Shown in pieces: positions 39,788 through 50,500 of a stretch of DNA of 59,454 nucleotides. Position 1 is the first letter of the stretch. Each line of letters opens with the position of its first letter. Source of the DNA: Pseudomonas sp. CBZ-4. GTDB lineage: Bacteria; Pseudomonadota; Gammaproteobacteria; Pseudomonadales; Pseudomonadaceae. The notes under the pieces were generated by a model, which was not told the DNA's origin, did no database searches, and worked only from the letters and a program-made list of their open reading frames with translations. Location of the stretch: NCBI RefSeq assembly GCF_000346755.1, contig NZ_ANNV01000126.1, forward strand, positions 1 through 59,454, given 5' to 3'. The position numbers and the translations under genes are program-made.

Positions 39788-41488
39788 TTATCGCGCGGTG
39801 AGCACGCTGCGGACCCGTTGCGTCAGGGCTTCGGGGCTGTAGGGTTTGCTCAGCAGATGAATGTCGGGGCTCAGCAGATGATTGCTGGAAAGAATGTCGC
39901 GGGTGTGGCCCGAGGTGAACAGTACCCCCACGGGCGGGCTCTGTGCACGGGCCCAGTCGGCCAGGTCGGTGCTTTTGACGCGGCCTGGCATGACCACGTC
40001 GGTAAAAATCAGGTCCGGCAGCAAGCCGCCTTGCAACGCCTGCATGGCGCGGTCGCCGTCTTCGGCGGTGAGCACGGTGTAGCCCGATTGTTGCAGCAGT
40101 TCGACCACGGTCAGGCGCACGCCTTCATTGTCTTCCACCACCAGGATGGTTTCCTGGCCGCCGGCAGGCAGCACCTGGTCGATGTGCACATCGAGGCTTT
40201 CCGGTTCCAGGCTGTGGGGGAAATACATCTGCACCACCGTGCCCTTGCCCTCCTCGCTCCACATCTCCACATGCCCGCCGCTTTGGCGCACAAAGCCAAA
40301 CACCATGCTCAGGCCGAGGCCGGTGCCGTGGCCCTCGCGCTTGGTGGTGAAGAACGGCTCGAACGCACGCTTGAGGGTGACCGGCGACATGCCAACCCCC
40401 GTATCGGTGACCGCCAGGCGTACGTACTCGCCAGGCTTGATGCTTTTACCTGCACAATCGGCGGGGTTGAGGATGATGTTTTCCCCGGTGATGCGGATCA
40501 CGCCCTCGCCTTTCATCGCGTCGCGGGCGTTGATTGCCAGGTTGAGCAGCGCATTTTCCAGTTGGTTGCGATCGACATTGATAAACCAGGCATCCTGGGG
40601 CATCTGCACGTCGATATGGATGGTTTCCCCCAGCGCCCGCTGCAGCAACTCCCCCAAGCCCGCATAGATGCGCTGCGGGTTGTACACCGCGGGCGACAAC
40701 GGTTGGCGCCGGGCAAACGCGAGCAGTTGCGCCGACAGCTTGGCCCCGCGCTCCACCGCCGCAATCGCCGCCGCCACGCGACGCTGCACCTGTACGTTGT
40801 CCGGCTCGTGGCGCGCCAGCAGGTGCAGGTTGCCGGCGATCACTTGCAGCAGGTTATTGAAGTCGTGGGCCACGCCGCCGGTGAGACCGCCGATGGCTTC
40901 CAGTTTCTGCGACTGGCGCAACTGCTCCTCGGCGGCGGAGCGCGCCTGCACTTCGTCGGCCACGCGCTGTTCAAGATTATGGGTGAGTTCCTGGCGCAGG
41001 CGCTCGGAATGCACGTGTTCGGTGGTTTCGACCACAATCGCCAACACCCCGGCCGGCTGCTGTTGATCGCCGGCGACCGGGCTGTAGTAGAGGTCCAGCC
41101 ACACGGTTTCCGGCTGGCCGTTGCGCAGCAATACCAGGTCCTTGTTGTTGAACGACAAGGTGCCGCCCGCCAGGCAGGTGTCCACCACATGCCGGTTGAA
41201 GTCGGCGACTTCCGGCCAGCCCAGCTCCACCGGCGTGCCCAGCAGGTACGGGTGGCGGCCGCCGGCAAAGCGCGAATAACTGTCGTTGTAGATCATGTAG
41301 CCCAGCCGCCCCCACAGCATCACCATGGGCACGGGGGACGCCAGCAACATCTGCACGTTGCAGGCCAGGCTGGTGGACCAGCGGTCAATCGGCCCCAGGT
41401 CGGTGGCCGACCAGTCGAACGCGCGAATGCGCTCGGCCATTTCACCGGCCCAGCCTTCGCAGCCGTGGGGGTTGGATAAAAACTGCAT
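39788..41488 (-). CDS. Hybrid sensor histidine kinase with C-terminal receiver
   Basis: This 566-residue soluble protein has an N-terminal PAS-like domain (about 20-155, MVMLWGRLGYMIYNDSYSRFAGG), a coiled linker, a HisKA domain with His208 in GGVAHDFNN, an HATPase domain ([32 protein letters not shown]) and a receiver with Asp497 in LIFTDVVMPG. It is a shorter relative of the kinase at 12341-14836. Its stop lies 8 bases before the UvrA-like gene start, so they share a transcript. No response regulator or target gene is adjacent. Confidence 0.9.
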   Translation of the reverse strand: MQFLSNPHGCEGWAGEMAERIRAFDWSATDLGPIDRWSTSLACNVQMLLASPVPMVMLWGRLGYMIYNDSYSRFAGGRHPYLLGTPVELGWPEVADFNRHVVDTCLAGGTLSFNNKDLVLLRNGQPETVWLDLYYSPVAGDQQQPAGVLAIVVETTEHVHSERLRQELTHNLEQRVADEVQARSAAEEQLRQSQKLEAIGGLTGGVAHDFNNLLQVIAGNLHLLARHEPDNVQVQRRVAAAIAAVERGAKLSAQLLAFARRQPLSPAVYNPQRIYAGLGELLQRALGETIHIDVQMPQDAWFINVDRNQLENALLNLAINARDAMKGEGVIRITGENIILNPADCAGKSIKPGEYVRLAVTDTGVGMSPVTLKRAFEPFFTTKREGHGTGLGLSMVFGFVRQSGGHVEMWSEEGKGTVVQMYFPHSLEPESLDVHIDQVLPAGGQETILVVEDNEGVRLTVVELLQQSGYTVLTAEDGDRAMQALQGGLLPDLIFTDVVMPGRVKSTDLADWARAQSPPVGVLFTSGHTRDILSSNHLLSPDIHLLSKPYSPEALTQRVRSVLTAR

Positions 41489-41598
41489 CGGTTGGCTCTG
41501 TGCGCAAAGAAGACATCGTCAAGTTTTTGGAGCGCTGCAAACGCAGATGGTTTCACCGCATCTACGTTAGGCGCTAAACCGCACAGGCACCACCGCCC

Positions 41599-44500
41599 TC
41601 AGTGAAAATCCCGGCTGCGCACAGGAATCCCGTCCAGCAGCGGCGTAAGGTCGGTCAAGCGCCCGGCGATCAGGTGCCGCACCTCGCCCACCGCTTCCCA
41701 GCGCCCGTCCACTTTCAGCAGGCGCGAGCCCACCAGCGCCTGGCGTTGGCGCTCGGCGAGGTCGCGCCAGACCACCACATTGAGGTTGCCGAACTCGTCC
41801 TCCAGGGTGACAAAGGTCACCCCGCTCGCCGTGCCGGGGCGCTGACGACCGGTGACCAACCCCGCCACGCTGACAGTGCGCCCATGCTCCACCGCCATCA
41901 GCTCCTCGGAACTGCGACAGCGCCGCTTGCGCAGTTCGGCGCGCAGCAATGCCAGCGGATGCGGGCCCAGGGTGGTGCCGACCGTCGCGTAGTCGGCCTG
42001 CACGTCCTCGCCCACCGTCGGCACTGGCAGTTCCACCACTGCCTCGTCGGGACTTGGCAAACCCGCAAACAGCCCGAGCTGCTTGTGCACCCCGGCCACC
42101 TCCCAACGCGCCGCATGCCGGTTGCCCGCCAAGGCACGCAAGGCGCCGGCATCGGCCAGCAAGGCCTGGGCCCGGGCATCCAACCCGGCACGTTCGTCGA
42201 GATCGGCAATGTCACTGAACAGGCGACGTTGGCGCACCGCCTCGATGCGCCGCCCATCCTCCTCGCGAAACCCCGCGATCATGCGCAAGCCCATGCGAAT
42301 CGCCGGTTGCGCGCCGTCGATGGGTTCCAGGCTGCAATCCCAGTCACTGGCCAGCACATCCACCGGGCGGATCTGCAAGTGATGGCGCCGCGCGTCTTGC
42401 AGGATCTGGTCCGGGCTGTAGAAGCCCATGGGCCAGCTGTTGATCAGCGCACAGGCGAAGGCCGCCGGTTCGTGGCACTTGAGCCAGCAACTGGCGTAGG
42501 TCAGCAAGGCGAAACTGGCCGCGTGGGATTCGGGAAAGCCATAACTGCCAAAGCCCTTGATCTGCTCGAAGATCTGCGCGGCGAAGGCTTCGCTGTAGCC
42601 GTTTTTCAGCATGCCCGTGCGCAGGCGCGCCTGATGCGGTTCCAGGCCGCCGTGACGTTTCCACGCGGCCATGGAACGGCGCAACTGGTCCGCCTCGCCG
42701 GGGCCGTAATCGGCGGCAACCATGGCGATCTGCATGACCTGCTCCTGGAACAGTGGAATGCCCAGGGTGCGTTCCAGCACCGCTTTCAACTCCGGTGAGG
42801 GATAGGTGGTTTCTTCCTCTTTATTCCGCCGCCGCAGGTACGGGTGCACCATGCCGCCCTGGATCGGCCCCGGGCGCACAATTGCCACTTCAATCACCAG
42901 GTCGTAGAACGTCTGCGGTTTCAGGCGCGGCAACATCGACATCTGCGCCCGCGACTCGATCTGGAATACGCCGATGGTGTCGGCCTTGCTGATCATCGCG
43001 TAGGTGGCCGGGCATTCCTTGGGAATGCTCGCCAACGCCAGGTCCAGATGACGATGGCGGCGCAACAGGTCGAAGCAGCGGCGGATCGCACTGAGCATGC
43101 CGAGGGCAAGGATATCCACCTTGAGCAGGCCGACGGCGTCGAGGTCGTCCTTGTCCCACTGGATGATGGTGCGCTCGGCCATGGCCGCGTTTTCCACCGG
43201 CACCAACGTGTCCAGCGGGTATTCGGAAATCACGAAGCCGCCGGGGTGCTGGGACAGGTGCCGGGGGAAACCGATCAATTGCTGGGTCAGCGTCAGCACG
43301 CGGCGCAGGATCGGGCTGTCCGGGTCAAAGCCGCCCTCGCGCAGACGCTCCAGGGGCGGCGCTTCGTCGCTCCAGCGCCCGCAGCACTCGGCCAGGGCGT
43401 TGACCTGATCCGGCGGCAAGCCCAGGGCCTTGGCCACGTCGCGCACCGCGCCGGCGCCGTGGTAACTGCTGACCACCGCCGTCAGCGCCGCGCGCGTGCG
43501 GCCGTAGCGCTGGAACACGTATTGCAGCACTTCTTCGCGGCGCTCGTGTTCGAAGTCCACGTCAATGTCCGGCGGCTCGTTGCGTTCGCGCGACAGGAAG
43601 CGCTCGAACAGCATGCTCGTCAGGCTCGGGTTGATCTCGGTGATCCCCAGGGCAAAACACACCGCCGAGTTGGCCGCCGAGCCCCGGCCCTGGCACAGGA
43701 TCGAACGGCTGCGGGCGAAGCGCACGATGTCGTGAACGGTGAGGAAGTAGCTTTCGTAGCCCAGCTCGCTGATCAGTTGCAGCTCGTTGTTGATCTGCTG
43801 CAAGGTCTTTGCATCGATACCCTCGGGCCAGCGCTGGGCGATGCCCTCTTCGGTCACGGCGCGCAGCCAGGATTTGGCGTCATGGCCGGCGGGCACCAGT
43901 TCGCGTGGGTAGTGGTAGCGCAACTGGCTGAGGTCGAAGGTGCATCGACGGGCGATGGCGCAGGTTTCATCGAGCAAGGCTTGCGGGTACAACGCGGCCA
44001 GGGCGTCGAGGCTGCGCAGGTGCCGCTCGCCGTTGGGATGCAGGCGCGTGCCGGCTTCGGCCACCGGCACGTGATGGCGGATGGCGGTCATGGTGTCTTG
44101 CAGGGCGCGGCGGCCACGGGCATGCATGTGTACATCGCCGCAAGCCACGGCCGGGAGGTGCAGGCTGGCGGCCAGTTGCAGGCGTTGTTGCAAGTGGCGC
44201 GCATCGTCCTGGCCACAATGCAGCTGCACCGCAACCCATAGGCGGTCGGCGAAGGTGTGGCGCAGCCATTGGATATCGGCCTGGGTGTCGGTGTCTGTGG
44301 CGACCCACAGCGCCAACAGGCCGGGCAACGGCTGCTCGAAGTCCTCTCGCAGCAGGCGATAACTGCCCTTTTCGGCGCGACGCCGGGCCAGGGTGATCAA
44401 GCGGCACAGTTGCTGGTAGCCGCTGAGATTTTCCACCAGCAGCACCACTTTCGGGCCGTTGTCGATGCGCATCTCGCTGCCGATAATCAGTGGCAGCTCT

Positions 44501-44670
44501 ACCGCCTTCGCCGCCTGCCAGGCGCGAACGATGCCCGCCAGGGTGCACTCATCGGTGATCGCCAGGGCGCTGTAGCCCTGTTGCTTGGCCCGTTCGAACA
44601 GCTCCAGCGCCGTGGATGCACCGCGCTGGAAGCTGAAATTCGACAGGCAATGCAGCTCGGCGTAACTCAT
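41599..44670 (-). CDS. dnaE2: Error-prone DNA polymerase DnaE2 (ImuC)
   Basis: This 1023-residue C-family polymerase has an N-terminal PHP domain (about 1-270), the polymerase core with the catalytic Asp motif [14 protein letters not shown] near residue 375, and an OB-fold region near the C-terminus. It lacks the long C-terminal tail of replicative DnaE1. DnaE2 is the catalytic subunit of the ImuA-ImuB-DnaE2 mutasome, which copies damaged DNA with errors under SOS induction. It starts within the last codons of imuB (4-base overlap) and ends the operon. Confidence 0.95.
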   Translation of the reverse strand: MSYAELHCLSNFSFQRGASTALELFERAKQQGYSALAITDECTLAGIVRAWQAAKAVELPLIIGSEMRIDNGPKVVLLVENLSGYQQLCRLITLARRRAEKGSYRLLREDFEQPLPGLLALWVATDTDTQADIQWLRHTFADRLWVAVQLHCGQDDARHLQQRLQLAASLHLPAVACGDVHMHARGRRALQDTMTAIRHHVPVAEAGTRLHPNGERHLRSLDALAALYPQALLDETCAIARRCTFDLSQLRYHYPRELVPAGHDAKSWLRAVTEEGIAQRWPEGIDAKTLQQINNELQLISELGYESYFLTVHDIVRFARSRSILCQGRGSAANSAVCFALGITEINPSLTSMLFERFLSRERNEPPDIDVDFEHERREEVLQYVFQRYGRTRAALTAVVSSYHGAGAVRDVAKALGLPPDQVNALAECCGRWSDEAPPLERLREGGFDPDSPILRRVLTLTQQLIGFPRHLSQHPGGFVISEYPLDTLVPVENAAMAERTIIQWDKDDLDAVGLLKVDILALGMLSAIRRCFDLLRRHRHLDLALASIPKECPATYAMISKADTIGVFQIESRAQMSMLPRLKPQTFYDLVIEVAIVRPGPIQGGMVHPYLRRRNKEEETTYPSPELKAVLERTLGIPLFQEQVMQIAMVAADYGPGEADQLRRSMAAWKRHGGLEPHQARLRTGMLKNGYSEAFAAQIFEQIKGFGSYGFPESHAASFALLTYASCWLKCHEPAAFACALINSWPMGFYSPDQILQDARRHHLQIRPVDVLASDWDCSLEPIDGAQPAIRMGLRMIAGFREEDGRRIEAVRQRRLFSDIADLDERAGLDARAQALLADAGALRALAGNRHAARWEVAGVHKQLGLFAGLPSPDEAVVELPVPTVGEDVQADYATVGTTLGPHPLALLRAELRKRRCRSSEELMAVEHGRTVSVAGLVTGRQRPGTASGVTFVTLEDEFGNLNVVVWRDLAERQRQALVGSRLLKVDGRWEAVGEVRHLIAGRLTDLTPLLDGIPVRSRDFH

Positions 44671-46082
44671 GCAAACCAGCCTTGCAGCCACAGTCCATCA
44701 TTCTGGCCCACGGTGCGATAGGCCCAGCCTTGCTGGCCGGCGCGGGTCTGGATCAGGTAATAGTCGCGGCGAATATCGGCGCCGTCCCACCAACCGGATT
44801 CGATACGCTCCGGCCCCATGAGGACCTGGAGGCCCTGCTCGGCGAGCAAGGTCGGCTCGCTCAGCAACCAGCCGGGGCGCTGCACTTTATCCAGGGTTGG
44901 GCTGGGGCGACAGTCGGCCGCCGCTTGCCAGGCGCATTCGGGGCGATGGTCGGCGTGAAAACGCAGGCCCTGCACCGCGTCATCCCCCAGCCGTGCACGC
45001 AGGCGTTCGCGCAATTGCTCCCACGGCAGGGTTTGTTGCGGGCGGTCGTCGAACAGATCCTGGCGTTGCGGCACAAATACCGGCAGGTCCTCGGCCACCA
45101 GGCGAAAACCGCGCACGGGCGAGGTGACTTGCACTTGCTCCAGGCGGCCACGGGCCAGTTCGAACAGCATCGCCGGTTCGCGCTCGGCGCTGAGCAGGCC
45201 GACCTTGATCACGCTGTCCGGCGCCTGGGCGTGTTCCAGGTGCAGGTCGAAACGCTGCACGCCACTGTCGCGCCCACAGAGGAAGGCGGACAGATCGCCG
45301 GTCAAGCGGCGCAAGGGAAACAGCAGCGCCTGATGGGATTGCACGTCGAAATTCAACTCGATGCGCACATCGAACTGATCCGGCGGCTGATAAAACGCCA
45401 GGGCCAACGGGCGCTGCCCGCTCAGGGCGTCCAGGTGCTTGAGCAGGCTGGCGTCAAAGCGTCGCGCCAGCGTATGCCGGGGCAACGCCTGCACCTGGGC
45501 CAGGGTGCGCAGGCCCATGCGCGACAAGGCCGTGGCTGCCTGCGGGTCGAGGCCGGCGCGGTCGATGGGCAGCGGCGCCAGGGCTTGCTGCAACTGCTCA
45601 TCATCAGCCACGGCCAGGCCGTCGTAGAGATTGGCCAGCACCCGCGCTGCGGCCGGGTTGGGCGCGGCGACGATGCGGTGACGAAAGCCCAGTTCCGTCA
45701 GTTCCGCGCGCAAACGCGCTTCGAACTGCGGCCACGGGCCGAACAGGCCCAGGCTCGATTCGATCTCGAACAACAAGGCACGCGGGTAATACAGGCTGAC
45801 CTGGGAGCTGAAACGGTAGGCCCAGGCCGCGAGGAATTGCTGCCAGCGCTCGATCTCGGCGGGGTCGTATTCGGCGCTGGCAAACGTCTTGGCCAGGGCA
45901 TGGGCCGCCGTCAGCGACTGGCCGGGGCGCAGGCCCAGGGCGCGGGCGGCGTCATTGACAGTTTGCAGCACGCGGCGCTGCGGCGTGCCGGCCAGCAGGG
46001 CCAGTGGCTGGTCCGGCTCGGGGTGCACACGCTGCACCCCGTCCAGCGCCAATTGCGGGAAGACAATACACACCCAGCGCAT
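44667..46082 (-). CDS. imuB: ImuB, Y-family polymerase-like mutasome subunit
   Basis: This 471-residue protein has the fold of Y-family polymerases but lacks the usual catalytic acids: the DMDAFF-type motif is replaced by [11 protein letters not shown] at the start, and only glutamate remains in [12 protein letters not shown]. This fits ImuB, a catalytically dead adaptor that links DnaE2 to the sliding clamp and ImuA. It starts 7 bases after imuA ends and overlaps dnaE2 by four bases. I used the ATG at 46082 because an upstream start would run through imuA. Confidence 0.93.
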   Translation of the reverse strand: MRWVCIVFPQLALDGVQRVHPEPDQPLALLAGTPQRRVLQTVNDAARALGLRPGQSLTAAHALAKTFASAEYDPAEIERWQQFLAAWAYRFSSQVSLYYPRALLFEIESSLGLFGPWPQFEARLRAELTELGFRHRIVAAPNPAAARVLANLYDGLAVADDEQLQQALAPLPIDRAGLDPQAATALSRMGLRTLAQVQALPRHTLARRFDASLLKHLDALSGQRPLALAFYQPPDQFDVRIELNFDVQSHQALLFPLRRLTGDLSAFLCGRDSGVQRFDLHLEHAQAPDSVIKVGLLSAEREPAMLFELARGRLEQVQVTSPVRGFRLVAEDLPVFVPQRQDLFDDRPQQTLPWEQLRERLRARLGDDAVQGLRFHADHRPECAWQAAADCRPSPTLDKVQRPGWLLSEPTLLAEQGLQVLMGPERIESGWWDGADIRRDYYLIQTRAGQQGWAYRTVGQNDGLWLQGWFA

Positions 46083-46089
46083 GCCAACC

Positions 46090-46704
46090 TCAGTGCCCGG
46101 CCAGGGCAATCGGCGCCGGATGGGCCAGGCCGCCACGGCACTTGAGCACCCGCACTTGCGCGGGCCTGGTCTCGACCGCCAGGCGCAAGGCAGCGGGCGA
46201 TGAATTGATCGCCTCGCTCAAAGAACGCCAGGCAAACGCCAGGGTCTGCCCGGTTTCCGCCGCCACCTGCAAGCGGCGCAACGCGCGATCATCGGCCTTG
46301 CGCGGCCAGCACAATACCGCGCCGCAACTGCCGGAACGCAGGCATTGCTCCACCGCCCACAGCGCATCACGTTCCTCGGCCTGGATCACCGAGAGCAGGC
46401 GCAGATCCACCCCGGCGTTCTGCCAGGCGTGGGGATACGGCGTGTAGGGCGGCGCCACCAACACAATGCGCTCGCCGGCCTTGGACAAGCGCGCCAGGGT
46501 CGGCAGGACCAGTTGCAACTCGCCGACGCCTTCCTTGGCCATGAGAATTTCACTCAAGGCCGCCTCCGGCCAACCGCCGCTGGGCAACACCGCGTCCAGC
46601 CCCGCCAGCCCGGTGGGATGCACACTGGCTGGCGGCGCGGCGGGCCGGCCTTTCCACACGCGGCCGCCATTGAACAGCGTGTCCAACGCAACGACGGCGC
46701 CCAT
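46090..46704 (-). CDS. imuA: ImuA, mutasome accessory protein
   Basis: This 204-residue ImuA-type protein is distantly related to RecA/SulA-like proteins. Segments such as HPTGLAGLDAVLPSGGWPEAALSEIL and CLRSGSCGAVLCWPRKAD are typical of this family. Its start overlaps the lexA2 stop by one base (TGATG), so translation is coupled to that of the repressor. ImuA helps ImuB and DnaE2 in SOS mutagenesis. Confidence 0.93.
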   Translation of the reverse strand: MGAVVALDTLFNGGRVWKGRPAAPPASVHPTGLAGLDAVLPSGGWPEAALSEILMAKEGVGELQLVLPTLARLSKAGERIVLVAPPYTPYPHAWQNAGVDLRLLSVIQAEERDALWAVEQCLRSGSCGAVLCWPRKADDRALRRLQVAAETGQTLAFAWRSLSEAINSSPAALRLAVETRPAQVRVLKCRGGLAHPAPIALAGH

Positions 46705-47321
46705 CAGCCCTGCCTCACCAGGCCGCAGAACACCCCTTCGATCGCCAGGTCCTGGTCAGGCTTGACCACGATGGGTTGATACGCCGGGTTGCGCGGCAGC
46801 AAGCGCACGCTGTCGCCATGGCGCTCGAAACGCTTGATGGTCACTTCACCGTCCAGGCGCGCCACCACAATCTGCCCGTTCAAGGCTTCGGCACTGCGGC
46901 GTACGCCCACCAGGTCGCCATCGAGGATGCCGTCTTCGATCATCGAATCGCCCTGCACCCGCAGCAGGTAGTCCGGGGTTTTCGCAAAGGTGGCGGGGTC
47001 CAGCTGCAGGCGGCTGTGCACGTCGGCATCGGCGCCAATCGGCAAGCCCGCCGCGACGCGGCCGAGCACCGGCACATCCAGCCACTCGGGCCGCGCCGGC
47101 TGGTTGAGCAGGCGAATGCCGCGCGCCTGGTTGGGGTTGACCTCGATAAAGCCGGCTTCGGTCAACGCCAGCACATGCTTGCGCGCCACGCTGCGCGAGG
47201 CAAAACCGAACGCCTCGGCGATCTCGGCGAGGCTGGGGGGCTGGCCTTGTTGCGCGATACGGTCGCGGATAAAGGTCAGGATGGCGGTACGGCGGGGAGT
47301 GAGAGTCGTCATGGAGTACAT
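46704..47321 (-). CDS. lexA2: LexA-type repressor of the mutagenesis cassette (LexA2)
   Basis: This 205-residue LexA has an N-terminal winged helix-turn-helix (PSLAEIAEAFGFASRSVARKH) and a self-cleaving C-terminal domain: scissile Ala91-Gly92 (RVAAGLP), nucleophile Ser126 (GDSMIEDG) and general base Lys163 (VTIKRFE). RecA-stimulated cleavage relieves repression after DNA damage. It heads lexA2-imuA-imuB-dnaE2. Of two nearby ATGs, 47321 has AGGAG five bases upstream and is preferred over 47312. The operator over the start region makes it autoregulated. Confidence 0.93.
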   Translation of the reverse strand: MYSMTTLTPRRTAILTFIRDRIAQQGQPPSLAEIAEAFGFASRSVARKHVLALTEAGFIEVNPNQARGIRLLNQPARPEWLDVPVLGRVAAGLPIGADADVHSRLQLDPATFAKTPDYLLRVQGDSMIEDGILDGDLVGVRRSAEALNGQIVVARLDGEVTIKRFERHGDSVRLLPRNPAYQPIVVKPDQDLAIEGVFCGLVRQG

Positions 47322-47330
47322 TTGTACTCC
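47313..47330. promoter_or_regulatory. LexA2 operator (GGAGTAC-N4-GTACTCC), perfect palindrome
   Basis: A perfect 18-base palindrome, GGAGTAC-ATTT-GTACTCC, overlaps the lexA2 ATG and ribosome binding site. Its core GTAC-N4-GTAC matches the GTAC-N4-GTGC operator known for P. putida LexA2 and differs from the usual CTG-N10-CAG SOS box. Repressor bound here would block transcription of the whole cassette. Confidence 0.85.
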
Positions 47331-47481
47331 TGTGGGAAATTTCTGACAATAGCCGCCAGTCGTATGGGGGCACACAAGGGCTGTTGAAACGTCCCACGCT
47401 ACTGCCGGATTAGCTCTACTGCCCTGCCCTGGGAACCTCTGCAAAGTCTTTCGCCTGATTTCACCGTGCGAGGGAGTGCAG

Positions 47482-47511
47482 ATGAGTGTTGTTGTGAGTG
47501 ATGTGTCGTGA
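47482..47511 (+). other. Short leader reading frame ending in the RHS start (possible frameshifted N-terminus)
   Basis: ATG at 47482 has a good AGGGAG six bases upstream and reads MSVVVSDVS before a TGA at 47509-47511. The RHS frame begins at the overlapping GTG 47508-47510 without its own binding site. Removing one copy of the GT repeat in the GTGTC run at 47503-47507 would fuse the leader to the RHS frame as MSVVVSDVVISATSQ. This suggests either a 2-base duplication or translational coupling. Confidence 0.55.
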
Positions 47512-50500
47512 TTTCCGCGACCAGCCAGGCGATTGGCTACCTGGTGCTGGCGGCCATGGATTCAACGACGCGGGACGTTGAATCCGTCATCAGCGACTTC
47601 AATCGCTGCCTCAATACCTACGACGTGTGGGCCGAGAGCTTTTTCAGCTTTTCGGCGCTGGATGTCGAGCAGGTGTTCAAGGTCGGCAATGAGGTGGCGC
47701 TCGTCGCGCCGGTCAACCGCTCCATCCTGCCCAGCAGCACCACCGCAACGTGCCCGGCCAACGGCACGTTGACCTTGGTGCATATGTTCCAGAGCGCGCG
47801 GTTCGTGCCCATTGGCAACACGCCGGTGATGCTGCAGCGCGTCGATCCGAACGGTGGTCCGCTGGGCGAACCTCTCCATAAGACCATCGGGCCCAGCGGC
47901 ATTCTTGACGTCACCGAGTGTGATCGCAACCAGCCGTATCGGGTCAGTTTCTACCCCAACGTTTCCAAGGATCATGTCAAGGCGCTGTATGCGTCCTACC
48001 AATCGGTGATCACTCCGCTGGAAGGCTGGTTGCGCCGTGAATGGGCAACCACCTTCGAGCCGCTGTGGAAGGGTTACGCCGAAGCGCACTTCCTCAAGCG
48101 CTACCTCTCGTTGCACCACGCCTATGCACGCGGGTTTGGCGAGGCGCTGTATTCACTGTGGGACACCATCAGGCAAGTGTTCCTGTGGCTCTCGGACCCA
48201 CTGGGCAATGCTGAAAAGCTCCTGCATTACCTGTCCCCGCAAGCCTTCGAAGCACTGCTGAACCTGAGCACCGAAACCCTTGCCAAGGGTTTGCTGATGC
48301 TCAGCGATGAGCCGTTGTTGTTTGTGTATCTGTCGGCAATGGTCAGCTGGATGCGCCTGTTGCCGCCGCCGTATATGAACGAGTTGCTGGGGGAAATCAG
48401 CGCCGAAGTCTTGATCAATCTGTTGCTGTGCCTTGCCACTGCCGGGATGGGGGTGGTGGTGCGCATGAGTGCCAAGGTGCTCGGCGGGATCAAGTCGAAG
48501 CGGGCGCGCAGGTGGTTGCAACACATGGCTGGCCAGTTCGGCAAGGCTCGCCTGGATGCGCATGTCGAGGCGTCGAAGCCTTTATTGCTGGGGAGTCCGG
48601 CCACTGCGATCAATGCTGTGCCAAGTGCGCAGTTGAAAGCAGGGACGGATTTGGTTTCCAACCCGGTTACAGCTGTGCGGGGCAAGTCCAGGCAGCAGAC
48701 GGTGTTGGTGAAGCACGAGCCCGTCGACGATGTGCCCGCTTCGGGGAAAAATCCGAATGGTGATGCCGCGGCTTCTGCGGACAAGACCGCCACCAACGGC
48801 TGCCCGGTGTCGATGGTCACCGGCGAGGAATTGCTCACCCTCACTGACGGTACGTTGGACGGGATTCTGCCGTTTGAGTGGACGCGGTTGTACCGCACCA
48901 GTGCGGTGGACGTGGAGTGCGGGTTGGGGTTTGGCTGGAGCCATTCGCTGGCCCACAGGCTTTGTGTTTCGGGCGATTCGGTGGTGTGGACGGATCATGA
49001 AAACCGCTCGACGGTTTTGCCCTTGCCTACGATTTCTCGGCCGGCCATCACCAATAGCCTAGCCAAAGCGGCCATTTATCTAGGTACTTTGCCTGACGAG
49101 TTGGTACTGGCGCAGGCGTCGCGGTTCTACCACTTTCGTGAGGGTTTGCTGACAGCCGTCAGCGATGCGTATGACAACCGGCTGCGGATTTCCCGGGATG
49201 TGTTGGGGCGTATTGAGCGGTTGGACAACGGTGTCGGGCGTTCGCTGTGTTTGCGGTATTCGGCCGACCGTATCGTGGCGGTGGATTACCAGATTCAACG
49301 GGCCGAGGGTTCTGATCCCTACGTCTGGGTGACCGAGTACAGCGTTGTTTCCTACGCCTATGACGAGCTTGGCCGGTTGGTGTCGGCGACCAATGCCGTA
49401 GGCGAAAGCGAGGTTTATCGCTACGACGATCAGCATGTGATCCTTGAGCGTGGGTTGGCCGGTGGGGCGAGTTTCTTTTGGGAGTGGGAACGTTCTGGCA
49501 AGGCTGCGCGATGTGTTCGCCATTGGGCGAGCATTACGCAGATGGACACGCGCTATGCCTGGGAGGACGACGGGCGGGTCACGGTGTTTAACGCCGATGG
49601 TAGCCAGGAGGTTTACGTCCACGACCAGCGCGCGCGGTTGGTGCAGCGGGTTGATCCAGATGGCGCAACGCATTTCAAATCCTACGACGACAAGGGCCGG
49701 CTGACGGTCGAGCAAGACCCGCTGGGGGCAGTGACGGCGTATCAGTACGACGACGCCGGACGCTTGGTGGCGCTGTTTCCCGGGGATGATGAGCCGACCT
49801 CCTACGAGCATGACAACGGCTTCGTACGGGTTGTGCGGCGTGGTGAAGCGGTTTGGAAGCACGAGCGTAATGATCAGGGCGATGTCACGCGCAGGACTGA
49901 TCCCGATGGCAGCGTTACGGACTACAGCTACAACAAATACGGGCAGCTGACCGGAGTTTGGTATCCCGATCACAGTTGCCATCGGCTGATGTGGAATGAA
50001 CGTGGCCAGCGGGTTGAGGAACAGTTGCCAGATGGCTGTATCAAGCGCTATCGCTATGACGATGTTGGCCGGCAGGTTGCGCACGAGGATGAACACGGAG
50101 CGCTGACCCAGTACCAGTGGGACGGCGTGGGTCGGTTGATTCGTGTGGTCCTGCCGGGCGGAGCAACGCGGGAATACAGCTACAACGCCTACGGAAAAAT
50201 CACCTCCGAGCGGGATGAACTGGGTCACGTCACCCGCTACGAATACGCCGATGGCCTACACCTCATCAGTCGGCGGATTAACGCTGACGGCACCCAGGTC
50301 AAATACCGCTACAACAACGCCCGGCTACTGCTGACCGAGATCGAAAACGAAGTCGGCGAGACCTACCAGCTTGATTACCACCCCAACGGCCTGATCCAGC
50401 AGGAAACCGGCTTCGACGGCCAACGCACGTCCTACCTCTACGACCTCAACGGCAACCTGCAGGAAAAAACCGAACACGGCGATGACGGCAGTCAGCTCGT

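Noticed and set aside
42844..44241. 465-codon plus-strand frame inside dnaE2
   Set aside because: Antisense shadow with biased composition and no recognisable motif.
47313..47330. Canonical SOS box (CTG-N10-CAG) for lexA2
   Set aside because: No such box was found at the operon start; the GTAC-type palindrome is the operator instead.
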